A stretch of DNA of 64,000 nt from Deltaproteobacteria bacterium (GCA_020633415.1 JACKDQ010000002.1:124001-188000); one strand, 5' to 3'; shown: positions 7,709-17,073, counted from the first letter of the stretch. Notes: a model not told the origin generated them from the sequence alone. Numbers and translations: made by a program.

Positions 7709-9169
7709 ATGAGCATTGGAAAAAAGAAGAGTGAAGCAGAAGTCAAAGCAGGTCTCGACGCAGGCTTAGCTGCCGGTCTGGATTGGAAATCGGGGCGAGT
7801 GTTTGCCTACGCCTACGATCCGGGCGAGGACGTCAGGCGCGTCGCGCAAAACGCCTATGCCCAATTCGCCTACGAAAACGCCCTCGACCCGACGGTGTTT
7901 CCCGGCTTGCTGCAGTTCGAGCGCGAAATCGGCGCCAAGCTGCTCAATCACCTCAACGCGCCCGAAAATGCCGGCGCGATCTACACCAGCGGTGGAACCG
8001 AAAGCTGCATGCTCGGCGTGCGCTCAGCACTGCGTTGCGCTCAAGAAAAGCGGCCACGGCTCACCGCACCTGAACTGGTGCTCTCCAACACGACCCACCC
8101 AGCCTTTCATAAGGCCGCCAATTACTTTGGCATCAAAGTCGTAATCGTTGACGTCGACGCCAAAACCGCTGCGCCGACCGCCGAGGCGATCGCTGCAGCG
8201 ATCAATGAACGGACCGTCGCGGTGATCGCTTCAGCGCCCTCATATGCACATGGCGTGATCGACCCTGTCGAGGCGATCGCCAAAGTCTGCCGAGAGAAAG
8301 ACATCTGGTTGCACGTCGACGCCTGCGTCGGTGGAATGCTACTGCCCTACTATCGCGAGCTCGGTCGCCCGATCCCGGCGTTTGACTTTTCGGTCCCCGG
8401 TGTCGAATCGATCTCGATCGACCTGCACAAATATGGCTACACGCCGAAGGGCGTCTCGTTCATCCTGCACCGCGATCGCAACAATCAACGCTTCCAGCGC
8501 TTCACCCACACCGACTGGACCGGCTACACCTTCGTCAACCAAGCGATGCAGAGCTCGCGCCTCGGTGGTCCACTCGCCGCTGCCTGGGCGGTGCTCAACT
8601 ACGTCGGCGATGAGGGTTACCTCGACATCTCGCGGCGAATGATCGCCGACACCGACCGCTTGATCGCTGGTATCAAAGCGGTGGATGGACTGGATATCTT
8701 CGGCGACCCACAGTTTTCGATGGTCGCCTTCTATACCACCGACGGAACCGACGCCTTAGTCGTCGCCGACGAGATGAGCATGCGTGGCTTCCAGCTCCAG
8801 GGTCAGATCGGCAACCGCGGTCTGCCCTCCACCGTCCACGTTTCCCTTCACCAAGGTAACGGCCGCCAGATCGACGCCTTCATCCAAGCGCTCAACGAGA
8901 GCATGGCAGCCGCGCGCATCCACTGCGCCAGCCAAACGGGCGGCGCGAGCGAGTTGATCAACGATGAATTGATCGAGCACCTAGCAACGGCCGAAGATCC
9001 AACACCGGTGATCGAGGGGCTGTTTACCGCGGTCGGCCTGGGCGACGGCAAACTGCCCGAAAGGACAGCGGCGATCTTCAACCTGCTCGACCGCTTCCCG
9101 GCGCAGATCCGCAACCGCATCCTCAGCGATTTCGCCGGCAAGATCTACGATCCCTCAACGGCGCGCTAG
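7709..9169 (+). CDS. Sphingosine-1-phosphate lyase-like PLP-dependent decarboxylase/lyase
   Basis: 486 residues, fold-type I group II decarboxylase family. The PLP lysine is Lys241 in SIDLHKYGYTPKG, which matches the S1P-lyase signature DTHKYGYAPKG much better than glutamate or DOPA decarboxylases; HVDACVGG supplies the PLP-ring Asp, and YTSGGTESC the phosphate-binding turn. The N-terminal GRVFAYAYDPG corresponds to the GKVSGAVY segment of S1P lyases. S1P lyases cleave phosphorylated sphingoid bases to a long-chain aldehyde and phosphoethanolamine. There is no N-terminal membrane helix, as in bacterial homologues. Divergent TetR control and a proposed operator indicate inducible expression. 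An amino-acid decarboxylase role remains possible. Confidence 0.82.
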   Translation: MSIGKKKSEAEVKAGLDAGLAAGLDWKSGRVFAYAYDPGEDVRRVAQNAYAQFAYENALDPTVFPGLLQFEREIGAKLLNHLNAPENAGAIYTSGGTESCMLGVRSALRCAQEKRPRLTAPELVLSNTTHPAFHKAANYFGIKVVIVDVDAKTAAPTAEAIAAAINERTVAVIASAPSYAHGVIDPVEAIAKVCREKDIWLHVDACVGGMLLPYYRELGRPIPAFDFSVPGVESISIDLHKYGYTPKGVSFILHRDRNNQRFQRFTHTDWTGYTFVNQAMQSSRLGGPLAAAWAVLNYVGDEGYLDISRRMIADTDRLIAGIKAVDGLDIFGDPQFSMVAFYTTDGTDALVVADEMSMRGFQLQGQIGNRGLPSTVHVSLHQGNGRQIDAFIQALNESMAAARIHCASQTGGASELINDELIEHLATAEDPTPVIEGLFTAVGLGDGKLPERTAAIFNLLDRFPAQIRNRILSDFAGKIYDPSTAR

Positions 9170-9233
9170 GGCCTGCAGCAGGCTGAGCTGGCAAATCGTG
9201 CAAAGCCAGCCCGGCCGGTGCTACCATCGCGCG

Positions 9234-11063
9234 ATGAGTGAAAGCACTGGCCGCCCGCGCGCGGAAATCGACCCCAAGTATCGCTGGAACCTCTCCGATA
9301 TTTTTCCCAGCTGGGAAAGCTGGCAAACGGCTTGCGACACGCTAGACGGCGTGATCGAGCGCTTTGCCGCGCTGAAAGGCAGCCTCAACCAGGGGCCCGA
9401 GCAGCTGCTCGAAGCGTTGCGGCTCGAGGACGAGCTCGGACAGCTTTCCTACAAGGTCTGGTACTACCCATCGCTGCGCTACGACGAAGACCAGCGCGAC
9501 AACGCGATCAACGCCAAACGCCAGCAGGTGCAGATCTTGATGGCAAAGGCGGCCCAGGCGACCTCTTGGTTCAACCCGGAGTTGCTGGCGATTCCGCTCG
9601 AGACGGTGCGCCAATGGATGACCGACGATCCCCAGGGTCTTGAGCTCTATCGGTTCGCTGTCGAGGACCTTTATCGCCAGCAGGAGCACGTGCTCGACGA
9701 ACCGCGCGAGGCGTTGCTCTCGTTGGCGGCGCGCTTCAGCAGCGCACCACCCGATATTTACGGTGCGTTGAGCACGGCTGATATTAAGTTCCCGACGATC
9801 ACGCTCAGCGACGGAGAGCAGATCACGGTAACCTACGGTCGCTACCGCGCCTTGCTGGCGACGAATCGCAACCAAAGCGACCGCAAAAATGCCTTCGAGG
9901 CGCTCTATCACTGCTACGGTGCCAACATTAACACTTACGCGGCGATCTACAACGGGATCGCCCAACGGGACTGGTTCGCTGCGCGCGCACGCAACTATCG
10001 CTCGACGTTGGAGGCGGCGCTGCACGGAAACAACATCCCGACGAGCGTCGTCGAAACGCTGATCGAAACAACCAAGCGGCAGACCGCGCCGCTGCAGCGC
10101 TATCACCAGCTGCGCAAACGCGTGCTCGGCGTCGACAAATATTACCTCTACGATGGCTCGATACCGTTGGTCGAAAGCGACAAACAATACCCCTACGACG
10201 ACGTGCTCGATCAGGTAATCGAATCGGTCGCACCGCTCGGTAGCGACTATCAGGGCAAACTGCGCCAGGCCCTCTCGGGTGGATGGATCGACGTCTACGA
10301 GAACCAGGGCAAGCGTTCGGGCGCCTATTCGGCCGGCGTCTACGGCGTTCACCCTTATATCTTGCTCAACTACAACAACACATTGGACGATGTATTCACC
10401 CTCGCCCACGAGCTCGGCCATGCGATGCACACGCTGCTTTCTGCGGAAGCCCAGCCGTTCCGCTACGCCAGCTACACGATCTTCGTCGCAGAGGTCGCGT
10501 CGACCTTTAACGAGGCGCTGCTGCTCGACTACATGATCGAACGCGAGGCGGATCGCCTACAGCGCGCCGTGCTGCTCCAGCACGCGATCGATAGCATCCT
10601 CGGCACCTTCTACACGCAAGTGCTGTTTGCCAACTGGGAGCTCGATGCGCTGCGCATGGTCGAGAACGGCGAGCCGCTGACCGCCGACGCGCTTAACACG
10701 CTCTACCGTGGCTTGGTCGACCAATATTACGGTGATGCGATCGACAAAGACCCGCGCTACGACTGGACCTGGTCGCGAATCCCTCACTTTTTCCGTAGCC
10801 CCTACTACGTCTATCAGTACGCCACCTGTCACGCCTCATCGGCCCAGTTGTTCGCACGACTGCGGACCGATCGCCAGCAAACCACCGCGGCGTATCTAGA
10901 TCTGCTGAGCTCGGGCGGCAGCGACTATCCGATGGACCAGCTCAAAGCGGCGGGTATCGACCTCAGTCAGTCCGACACGATAGCCGCCGTGGGCAGCCAA
11001 CTCGATCGCCTGATCACGCAGCTCGAAGCCGAGCTCAAAGCGCTCGATCGGCTTCCAAGCTAA
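9234..11063 (+). CDS. pepF: Oligoendopeptidase F (M3 family zinc peptidase)
   Basis: 609 residues from ATG 9234. The catalytic zinc motif HELGHAMH is at residues 392-399 (His392, Glu393, His396), and the downstream FxxxYxxPxxYxxY-like substrate region (RSPYYVYQYATCHASS) is present. The N-terminus DPKYRWNLSDIFPSW is characteristic of PepF, and the length is normal. No signal peptide is seen, so it is a cytoplasmic peptidase cleaving oligopeptides of about 7-17 residues. A GTG 12 codons upstream is a less likely start; TACCAT six bases before the ATG may be a -10 element. Confidence 0.93.
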   Translation: MSESTGRPRAEIDPKYRWNLSDIFPSWESWQTACDTLDGVIERFAALKGSLNQGPEQLLEALRLEDELGQLSYKVWYYPSLRYDEDQRDNAINAKRQQVQILMAKAAQATSWFNPELLAIPLETVRQWMTDDPQGLELYRFAVEDLYRQQEHVLDEPREALLSLAARFSSAPPDIYGALSTADIKFPTITLSDGEQITVTYGRYRALLATNRNQSDRKNAFEALYHCYGANINTYAAIYNGIAQRDWFAARARNYRSTLEAALHGNNIPTSVVETLIETTKRQTAPLQRYHQLRKRVLGVDKYYLYDGSIPLVESDKQYPYDDVLDQVIESVAPLGSDYQGKLRQALSGGWIDVYENQGKRSGAYSAGVYGVHPYILLNYNNTLDDVFTLAHELGHAMHTLLSAEAQPFRYASYTIFVAEVASTFNEALLLDYMIEREADRLQRAVLLQHAIDSILGTFYTQVLFANWELDALRMVENGEPLTADALNTLYRGLVDQYYGDAIDKDPRYDWTWSRIPHFFRSPYYVYQYATCHASSAQLFARLRTDRQQTTAAYLDLLSSGGSDYPMDQLKAAGIDLSQSDTIAAVGSQLDRLITQLEAELKALDRLPS

Positions 11064-11111
11064 CCAACTCAACGCGGCGGCAGAGCGGGCAGTTCGTCCG
11101 GAACCCTAACG

Positions 11112-11513
11112 TTAGTTGGGCGCGCCACGCTCTTCTTCGGCACCGAAAATCGCGTCCCAATTGCGCCGATAAGCCGCGCTGCTCACGCGCGCCGGTCCGG
11201 CGTGGTCGCTACGCCGAGCACCTTCGTGGATCACTTCGACGTCACAAAGCAGCGGCATCTCCGGGCGCGGTTTGAGTGAGATCACGTCGAGGTCATTGAT
11301 CGGTTGGCCTTCTTTGACATGGCGCAGTTCAGCCAACTCCAGCTTCCCTTCGCGCGCACGCAAGGCGCGCAGACCCTCGCCATCGGAAGTGCGACCGTGT
11401 ACCAGCATCACGTCCTTTGCTAGCGCGGCGCCAGCCGATGACGCCCTGGACTGCTCCGCGCCGGGTTTCGTGCGGTCTTCGACGACGATCGACGGTTGGA
11501 CTTTGCGGCTCAT
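11112..11513 (-). CDS. Hypothetical protein
   Basis: 133 residues, hydrophilic, no signal peptide. An Arg/Ala/Ser-rich disordered start is followed by a compact region (VMLVHGRTSDGEGLRALRAR, then ELAELRHVKEGQPINDLDVISLKPRPEMPLLCDVEV) with alternating strand-like hydrophobics. I have the impression that this is a conserved myxobacterial hypothetical, but I cannot assign a function. It is convergent with pepF. Confidence 0.6.
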   Translation of the reverse strand: MSRKVQPSIVVEDRTKPGAEQSRASSAGAALAKDVMLVHGRTSDGEGLRALRAREGKLELAELRHVKEGQPINDLDVISLKPRPEMPLLCDVEVIHEGARRSDHAGPARVSSAAYRRNWDAIFGAEEERGAPN

Positions 11514-11606
11514 CTCGACCGCAACGTAGTCATCGTTGCTAGCACTCGCAACCCCCGAAGCTGCAACTCGCTGTCATTACGAGCTTTTATAGTCACGCAC
11601 AGACCG

Positions 11607-12515
11607 TTAAGGCGGGGAAAGGCTCAGCGCTAGCCCAGCAACGCCGTCGGCGAAAAGCGGGCCAAGCCGCAGCCCCGACCCGTTGGGCGCCGCAAAGGAA
11701 AACGGCAAGAGATGACTCAGTAGAGCCCCGAACGAGATACCACCAGCGATCGCCAAGGCGCTGGCCGTCGAAATCGATGGCCGCGCGGCGCGATCGGTGT
11801 GAGCAAACGAAATGCCCAGCGCCAAGCCACTGCCAACGAGGGCGCCAACGACCACATCGGAGAGATAGTGGCGACCGGCGCGCAAACGAAGTCCGGCGGT
11901 GAAACTGGCCAACGCCAACTGCATCCCCCAAAGCGAGGCACGGGCGGCGCGATCGCCCGAGCGCGCGGCGAACAGGTAGCTGCCAGAGACCGCCGCCGCA
12001 AAGGCTAACGAGCTGTGGCCGGAAAAGAACGAGGCGTAAGCACCATCGCCCTTGGCTTGGGCATAGGCGGCCACCGCGGGGTCGGCACTGTGGGTGTAAG
12101 GACGCGGTCGACCAACCAATCGCTTGGTGAGCATGGTCAGCGCGGCATCGATCGCGATCACTTGCGCATAGATCAGCGTTGCTCGACCCGTGTCGGCGTC
12201 AGCGCCTGGAGCGAGTTGGGCGATCAACGGCGTGGTCAGCGTGGTGTAGAGCGTCAGATCGCTGATGCGCGACGCGCGCGCTGAAAAGTTGCGCTGCGCA
12301 GCCGCTTCCCCCGGCAACCAGGCGCCCCAATTGCCGCGCCGCGACGGCGTGTTGCTCGCAGCGATCGCCAAGGCGATCGCCCCAGAGAGCAAGGCCACAT
12401 CGCTTCCGACATCGGTACGATAGCGTTCAGCGCGCAGAGCACGCGTTGCGCTGAGCTGCGTGATCAGCGCTGCCGCGGCAACGAGTGCGCGAGATCGGAG
12501 CTTAACTCTGTTCAT
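11607..12515 (-). CDS. PAP2-family membrane phosphatase
   Basis: 302 residues with an N-terminal signal/anchor and several transmembrane helices. The three PAP2 phosphatase motifs are present in order: KRLVGRPRPYTH (KxxxxxxRP), SFFSGHSS (PSGH-like, with F in place of P) and RHYLSDVVVGAL (RxxxxxHxxxD). The family dephosphorylates lipid phosphates such as phosphatidate, undecaprenyl diphosphate or PGP on the outer face of the inner membrane. Which substrate is used is not visible. The gene is divergent from the beta-helix lipoprotein gene. Confidence 0.88.
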   Translation of the reverse strand: MNRVKLRSRALVAAAALITQLSATRALRAERYRTDVGSDVALLSGAIALAIAASNTPSRRGNWGAWLPGEAAAQRNFSARASRISDLTLYTTLTTPLIAQLAPGADADTGRATLIYAQVIAIDAALTMLTKRLVGRPRPYTHSADPAVAAYAQAKGDGAYASFFSGHSSLAFAAAVSGSYLFAARSGDRAARASLWGMQLALASFTAGLRLRAGRHYLSDVVVGALVGSGLALGISFAHTDRAARPSISTASALAIAGGISFGALLSHLLPFSFAAPNGSGLRLGPLFADGVAGLALSLSPP

Positions 12516-12751
12516 CGATCGACTCGATTCGCGCAGCGGTCAGTGAATCGTCATTGCAGGGCGTGACGGGCAGCTTCGCGCTAGACTATCGCCGCGCTGC
12601 TTGCCAAGCAACGGAGCCCAGCAAAAGCCGATCGGCCGAGGACCCCGACGACCTGGCAGCCCTGTCGCAAAATGCTTCGCTTTCCGACTGTTAACTGTCT
12701 CAGCTAATCGTCGCCAAAGACGCGCGCCAGCGCATTTGCTACGTTGTGTGG

Positions 12752-14374
12752 ATGCAGCTCCAGACGCTATTTGGGATCACCGCAGCGCTAACGCTATTGC
12801 TCGGCGGATGCAGCGCCGACCTTAAGCAGCAGTCGCAAATCGATGGCGACGTGCCACCCGACAGCGACGCCGCGGGTCACGCCGACGCGACAGGGCCTAG
12901 CGATGGGACTTCGGCCGACGCGGCGATTCTGCCGCCACCGCCCCCACTCGGTCCCCCGGCCGGACTAGGCAGTGCCACGACAACAGGCCAACCGTGCAAC
13001 GTGTCGAGCTCGCCGGCGATACGCTGCGTCGCTGCCACCAGCACCGCTCCGCAACCCGACGGCAGTGCACAAAAACCCTTCGCTTCGATCCAAGCCGCCG
13101 TCGACGCGGCGAAAAACGGCGATACGATCCAGGTGGCCGGCGGCAACTATCGCGAGAACGTCGAGGTTAAAGGCAAAGGACTAACCCTGCTCGGCGGCTT
13201 CGCGCCAGACTTCGCCTCGCGCGACGCGGCGACCAACGTATCGACGATCAACGGCATCGGTGGAAACGCCGTCGTCGCGCTACTCGACGCCAGGCAAACG
13301 ACGATCGAAGGCTTTCGTATCACCAACGGCACCGGCAACGAGCTACAGAGACAGTACTTCATCCTCGGTGGCGGCATCTATGGACGCGGCGGAACGTTGA
13401 CGATTCGCGGCAACCTGATCGAGCAGAACAACATCATCGCAACCCACAACAACCGCGAGAACGTCGGTGGCGGCGCTTTCTTCGAATCGGCGACGGTCAA
13501 CTTCGTCTCCAACGTCGTGCGTAACAATACCGGTGGCCGCGGTGCGGCGATCGGCACTCAGGACGGCGACCGCGTGCTAATCGAAGGAAACCTCGTGCTC
13601 GACAACACTGCGGTCGGCGACCACGGTGGCGGCATCTACGTCGCCGGCCCAAACATCGAAATCGTCGGGAATTATATCTCGGGCAACAAGGTGACCTTCC
13701 GCGAGGGCACCTGGGGCGGCGGGGTGCTGGTCTACAACAAGGGATCCAAAGCTCAGTTGCGTTACAACACGATCACCAAGAATCACGCCACGCTGATCGG
13801 TTCGGGCGTGTTCATCGACGACGGCGCCCAAGTAACGCTGCAAAACGAGCTGATCTTTGGCAACGTTTGCCCGGAGACCGGCGGTGCCGGGCTTTACGTC
13901 GATGGCTTGACCAAGTCACTGGGCTCGCGCGCCACCGTGCTGTTTAGCACGATCGCCGGCCACAACTGCCCAAGCGGCAAGGGGCAGGCGGTCTTTCTCG
14001 AAGCCGGCTCACAGGTCGAGATCAAAAACAGCATCCTTTGGGGCAACGGCGGCGACGACCTCTACGCCGACGGCTCATCGTCGATCAGCGCGGCCTTCAC
14101 GATCAGCCAAGAGAAATTCAGCGGCACGCAGCAGACTGATCCCCTGTTCGTCGACCCCAAGAGCGACTTCCATTTGCGCTCGCGCGCCGGACATTTTGCT
14201 GCCAACGGCAACTGGGTGGTCGATGCCGAGCATAGCCCGGCGATCGATGCTGCTGACCCAACGGCGCCAGTGGGCAGCGAAACCAGCCCGCACGGCAACC
14301 GCGCTAACCTCGGCGCCTACGGCACGACCCGCGAAGCCAGCCGCTCCCAGTCGTCGGCGGCTACGCCCCGATAA
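12752..14374 (+). CDS. Right-handed parallel beta-helix lipoprotein
   Basis: 540 residues from ATG 12752. Signal peptide with lipobox LLGGC, an Asp/Ala-rich linker, a Pro run, then a DUF1565-type opening (IQAAVDAAKNGDTIQVAGG NYREN, split here) and roughly 15 beta-helix coils with the repeat signatures GNxIxxN, GGGIYxxG and IxxNxI (for example GGGIYGRGG, GGAAIGTQDG-like, GGGIYVAG, GGGVLVYN). The C-terminus has PAIDAADPT and NLGAYG, as in PbH1 repeat proteins. Such proteins bind or cleave polysaccharides at the surface; no polysaccharide-lyase active site is obvious, so an adhesive or scaffold role is as likely. TACGTT six bases upstream of the ATG resembles the leaderless -10 pattern of the region. 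Confidence 0.87.
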   Translation: MQLQTLFGITAALTLLLGGCSADLKQQSQIDGDVPPDSDAAGHADATGPSDGTSADAAILPPPPPLGPPAGLGSATTTGQPCNVSSSPAIRCVAATSTAPQPDGSAQKPFASIQAAVDAAKNGDTIQVAGGNYRENVEVKGKGLTLLGGFAPDFASRDAATNVSTINGIGGNAVVALLDARQTTIEGFRITNGTGNELQRQYFILGGGIYGRGGTLTIRGNLIEQNNIIATHNNRENVGGGAFFESATVNFVSNVVRNNTGGRGAAIGTQDGDRVLIEGNLVLDNTAVGDHGGGIYVAGPNIEIVGNYISGNKVTFREGTWGGGVLVYNKGSKAQLRYNTITKNHATLIGSGVFIDDGAQVTLQNELIFGNVCPETGGAGLYVDGLTKSLGSRATVLFSTIAGHNCPSGKGQAVFLEAGSQVEIKNSILWGNGGDDLYADGSSSISAAFTISQEKFSGTQQTDPLFVDPKSDFHLRSRAGHFAANGNWVVDAEHSPAIDAADPTAPVGSETSPHGNRANLGAYGTTREASRSQSSAATPR

Positions 14375-14537
14375 CGGTCGGTCCGTCCAGCAGTCGGCAA
14401 GGGTATCGCTTGGCCTGGGCAGCAGCGAAGGCGATGTCATAATTGATGGTTTCCGCGCTTGAGCGACAACGCCCAGGCGGCGCAAGCGCCCGCAAATTTT
14501 GTGAGGAATCGCTGTTTCAGCGGACCAGGCAGCGTCC

Positions 14538-14557
14538 TATAATCCCCCGAGCAGGAG
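14538..14557 (+). promoter_or_regulatory. Predicted -10 element and ribosome binding site of the CBS gene
   Basis: A consensus TATAAT lies at 14538-14543 and AGGAGG at about 14552-14557, ending some 5 bases before ATG 14564. The transcript leader would be very short, with the Shine-Dalgarno sequence close to its 5' end. No convincing -35 is seen. Confidence 0.5.
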
Positions 14558-14563
14558 GTGATC

Positions 14564-15028
14564 ATGACCGCAGAGAGCATCGTTCAGCGGCTAACCACCC
14601 GACGCGTGGGCGACGTGATGACGCGTCAGTTTTGGTCGGTGGCAACCACAGACAAACTTGCCGATGTCAGCCACGAGCTGATCGAGCGGGGCTTGAGCGC
14701 CGCACCCGTCTTGCGCAGCGACGGCGCGCTGGCTGGAATCATCACCAAGACCGACCTGCTCAAAGAAAAAGAAGATGTCGATCCCCAGCTCACCGTCGAA
14801 GCGGCGATGACCCCGGTGACCTATTCGCTGACCGAGGATGCTACCGTTGCCGACGCGACCGCTGCGCTGGGCTTCGAAGGCATCCATCATCTCCCGGTGC
14901 TCAACGCCCAAGGCAAGATCTCGGGCATGCTCTCCTCGCTCGACTTACTCGCCGAGATCGCCAGCGCATTGGGATACCAGCAAAAGCGCGGCGCTCAGGG
15001 GCTGATCTTCGCCCGCAACGCCAGCTAA
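14564..15028 (+). CDS. CBS-domain pair protein
   Basis: 154 residues made of two CBS domains and little else: CBS1 (VGDVMTRQFWSVATTDKLADVSHELI...GIITKTDLL) and CBS2 (VEAAMTPVTYSLTEDATVADATAAL...GIHHLPVLN...GMLSSLDLL). Such proteins sense adenine nucleotides, S-adenosylmethionine or Mg-ATP and regulate partner enzymes. ATG 14564 is chosen over GTG 14558 because AGGAGG is then correctly spaced. No partner gene is evident next to it. Confidence 0.93.
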   Translation: MTAESIVQRLTTRRVGDVMTRQFWSVATTDKLADVSHELIERGLSAAPVLRSDGALAGIITKTDLLKEKEDVDPQLTVEAAMTPVTYSLTEDATVADATAALGFEGIHHLPVLNAQGKISGMLSSLDLLAEIASALGYQQKRGAQGLIFARNAS

Positions 15029-15068
15029 TCGCCGTTTCGAGCCCTTTTACGCGGTGCGTCGATCGCGT

Positions 15069-15099
15069 TTGACACCGACCGCAAGGGTTTGCTTAGACT
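15069..15099 (+). promoter_or_regulatory. Predicted sigma-70-type promoter of the cytochrome lipoprotein gene
   Basis: TTGACA at 15069-15074 and TAGACT at 15094-15099 with a 19-bp spacer, in the short gap after the CBS gene. Transcription would start about 20 bases before ATG 15128, leaving room for the GGAAGG ribosome binding site. The long spacer lowers confidence. Confidence 0.5.
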
Positions 15100-15127
15100 C
15101 TGCTTTCACATAGCGGAAGGTGTGGCG

Positions 15128-15943
15128 ATGAAACGCGCGAATCCTTTGCCCCGACGAACCAACCCGTTTTTCCAATGGGCCTCGGTGATCGCCGCGATTG
15201 TCCTTTTGGCCGGCTGCAAGAAGCAGTCGGCCGAACAGCCCACCACCGCCCCCGAGGCCACAGCCAAAGAAACCGCGCCCAGCGCGCCGGTCCAACGACC
15301 GCTAACCCCGGCGGCCAAAGCCGCCCACATGCGCGACCACTTTACCAAGGCCGCAGTTGTCAATCAGGCGATCCTCAGCGGGAACCTCGCCGCCGCCAAG
15401 CAAGCCGCCACCTGGCTGGTCGAGCACAAAGACCCTGCGCCACCTCAGACGTGGAACGTCGAGCCGCTGCGTCTGGCGGCCCGCCGCGTCGCCGAAGCGA
15501 GCAACCTGACGACCGCAGGAGCCGCGCTCGGCGAGCTCGCCGCGACCTGTGGCAGCTGCCATGTCGCCATGAAGACCAACATCAAGTTTGCCGACGAGCT
15601 GCTCGTCTCGGGCGGAACTGACATCAAAGAGCGGATGCGTCGCCATGTCTGGGCGACCAAGCGATTCTGGGAGGGGCTGGTGATCCCTTCGGACGAAAAG
15701 TGGGCGGGCGCCGCACACCTGCTTCACGAAAAGGCGCTGCGCGAGCTGCCTAACGTCAAGGACCAAGCCAAGCTCAAAGCCGCCCAGCAGGCCGCCCAAT
15801 CGGTCCACGACCTGGGCAAGGCGGCGCTGAGCACCAAAGATCTGGCGATGCGTGCTCAGCTCTACGGACAGTTGGCGGCAACCTGTGCCGGCTGCCACAA
15901 GCTGATCCGCCCGCCGAAAGCCGAGCTCGCGACAATAAGGTAG
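15128..15943 (+). CDS. Tandemly duplicated c-type cytochrome lipoprotein (cytochrome c'/c556-like)
   Basis: 271 residues. Signal peptide with lipobox LLAGC (Cys30), a Thr/Ala/Pro linker, then two helical units that each start with MRxH and end with a heme-binding CxxCH: CGSCH at 141-145 and CAGCH at 253-257. The two heme segments are near-identical in context (LGELAATCGSCH and YGQLAATCAGCH), which shows internal duplication of a cytochrome c'/c556-type four-helix bundle, in which the heme motif is C-terminal. A lipid-anchored dihaem electron carrier or gas-binding protein in the periplasm is the likely role; the redox partner is not visible. Confidence 0.82.
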   Translation: MKRANPLPRRTNPFFQWASVIAAIVLLAGCKKQSAEQPTTAPEATAKETAPSAPVQRPLTPAAKAAHMRDHFTKAAVVNQAILSGNLAAAKQAATWLVEHKDPAPPQTWNVEPLRLAARRVAEASNLTTAGAALGELAATCGSCHVAMKTNIKFADELLVSGGTDIKERMRRHVWATKRFWEGLVIPSDEKWAGAAHLLHEKALRELPNVKDQAKLKAAQQAAQSVHDLGKAALSTKDLAMRAQLYGQLAATCAGCHKLIRPPKAELATIR

Positions 15944-16083
15944 CCCGCACGCCGCGCTCCAACCGCCGGGAATCGCTGCAACGCAGCATCACAAGACCTG
16001 CTATTCGCTGAGCGTTACAGAAAAAACCGCAGACGATTAGCGGCCCATTAAATGCTCCAGACTTTCGGTCGATAAGACCCTCA

Positions 16084-17073
16084 ATGGGTCGTGCCAGCCA
16101 CTCCACCGCCGAGGCGGTCCAGGTTCCCTCGATCGACGTGCTGCTGATCGATGATGATCCGGATGACTACGTGATCACCCGGGATCTGCTGCTCAACGCT
16201 CGCCAACTCAATCTCGAATGGATCGACTCGGCCGAGCGAGCGATCAACGAGATGGCGACCAACCGCCATCAGGTCTACTTGCTCGACTTCCACTTGGGCG
16301 CGCTCGACGGCTTGACCGTCTGGGAACAAGCCACCGCCTCCGGCTGCCAAGGCGCGGTGATCTTCCTAACCGGTGAGGGTGGACGCGACATCGACCTGGT
16401 GGTGATGGACCGCGGGGCCCACGACTACATCGCCAAAGAAGAGGTCACCGCCGAACGGTTGGAGCGCGCGATCCGCTACGCCTATCGTTCACAGCGACGA
16501 ACCCAAGAGCTCCAAAGCCTGGCGAGCAGCGATACGCTGACCGGACTGCTCAACCAGGCAGGCTTTCGCCAGCAGGCCAGCTTGGCCCTGGCGCGTTCGA
16601 TTCGCAACAAGACCAGCGGCGCGCTGCTGTTTATCGACCTCGATGGCTTCAAACCGATCAACGATACCGTCGGTCATCAAGCCGGCGACGAGGTGCTGCG
16701 GGTTGTCGCCCAACGTTTGCGCGAGACGGTACGACACACCGACGTGATCGGTCGCGTCGGTGGAGACGAGTTTGCCGTGGTCTTGGAACGCGTCGATGGC
16801 CAAGACAATGTCCGCGCAATCGCCGACAAGGTGCTCGAGAGCATCTGCCAGCCGATCGAGGCGATGGGACAGGTGGTGCGCGTCGGCGCCAGCATCGGCG
16901 CGAGCATGTTTCCCCGCGACGGCATGGACGTCGAGCGACTGATCCAGCGCGCCGACACCGCGATGTACCACTGCAAGCAGACCGGCGGCCGCCAATGCGC
17001 CTTTTACGAGGCGGATATGCAAACGCTAACCGGCGGCTGGCCCATCGACCTTCTAGCGTCCGACGACGACTAG
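16084..17073 (+). CDS. Response regulator with GGDEF output (diguanylate cyclase)
   Basis: 329 residues. Receiver domain 1-120: acidic pocket Asp23-Asp25, phospho-acceptor Asp68 in YLLDFH, Thr96 and Lys118. GGDEF domain 145-310: intact active site GGDEF at 225-229 and a product-inhibition I-site RHTD at 216-219, exactly five residues upstream as in PleD. It should make cyclic di-GMP from two GTP when phosphorylated, with feedback inhibition. No histidine kinase is adjacent, so it is an orphan regulator. PilZ proteins elsewhere in the window (41825, 62964) are possible receptors of the product, although that link is only an inference. Confidence 0.93.
   Translation: MGRASHSTAEAVQVPSIDVLLIDDDPDDYVITRDLLLNARQLNLEWIDSAERAINEMATNRHQVYLLDFHLGALDGLTVWEQATASGCQGAVIFLTGEGGRDIDLVVMDRGAHDYIAKEEVTAERLERAIRYAYRSQRRTQELQSLASSDTLTGLLNQAGFRQQASLALARSIRNKTSGALLFIDLDGFKPINDTVGHQAGDEVLRVVAQRLRETVRHTDVIGRVGGDEFAVVLERVDGQDNVRAIADKVLESICQPIEAMGQVVRVGASIGASMFPRDGMDVERLIQRADTAMYHCKQTGGRQCAFYEADMQTLTGGWPIDLLASDDD

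Noticed and set aside
9342..10430. 362-residue antisense frame over oligoendopeptidase F
   Set aside because: Shadow of the pepF codon pattern. No family resemblance or start signal.
12582..12587. TAGACT promoter-like hexamer upstream of the beta-helix gene
   Set aside because: It is about 165 bp from the ATG, no -35 at the right distance, and no start codon follows at 6-8 bases.
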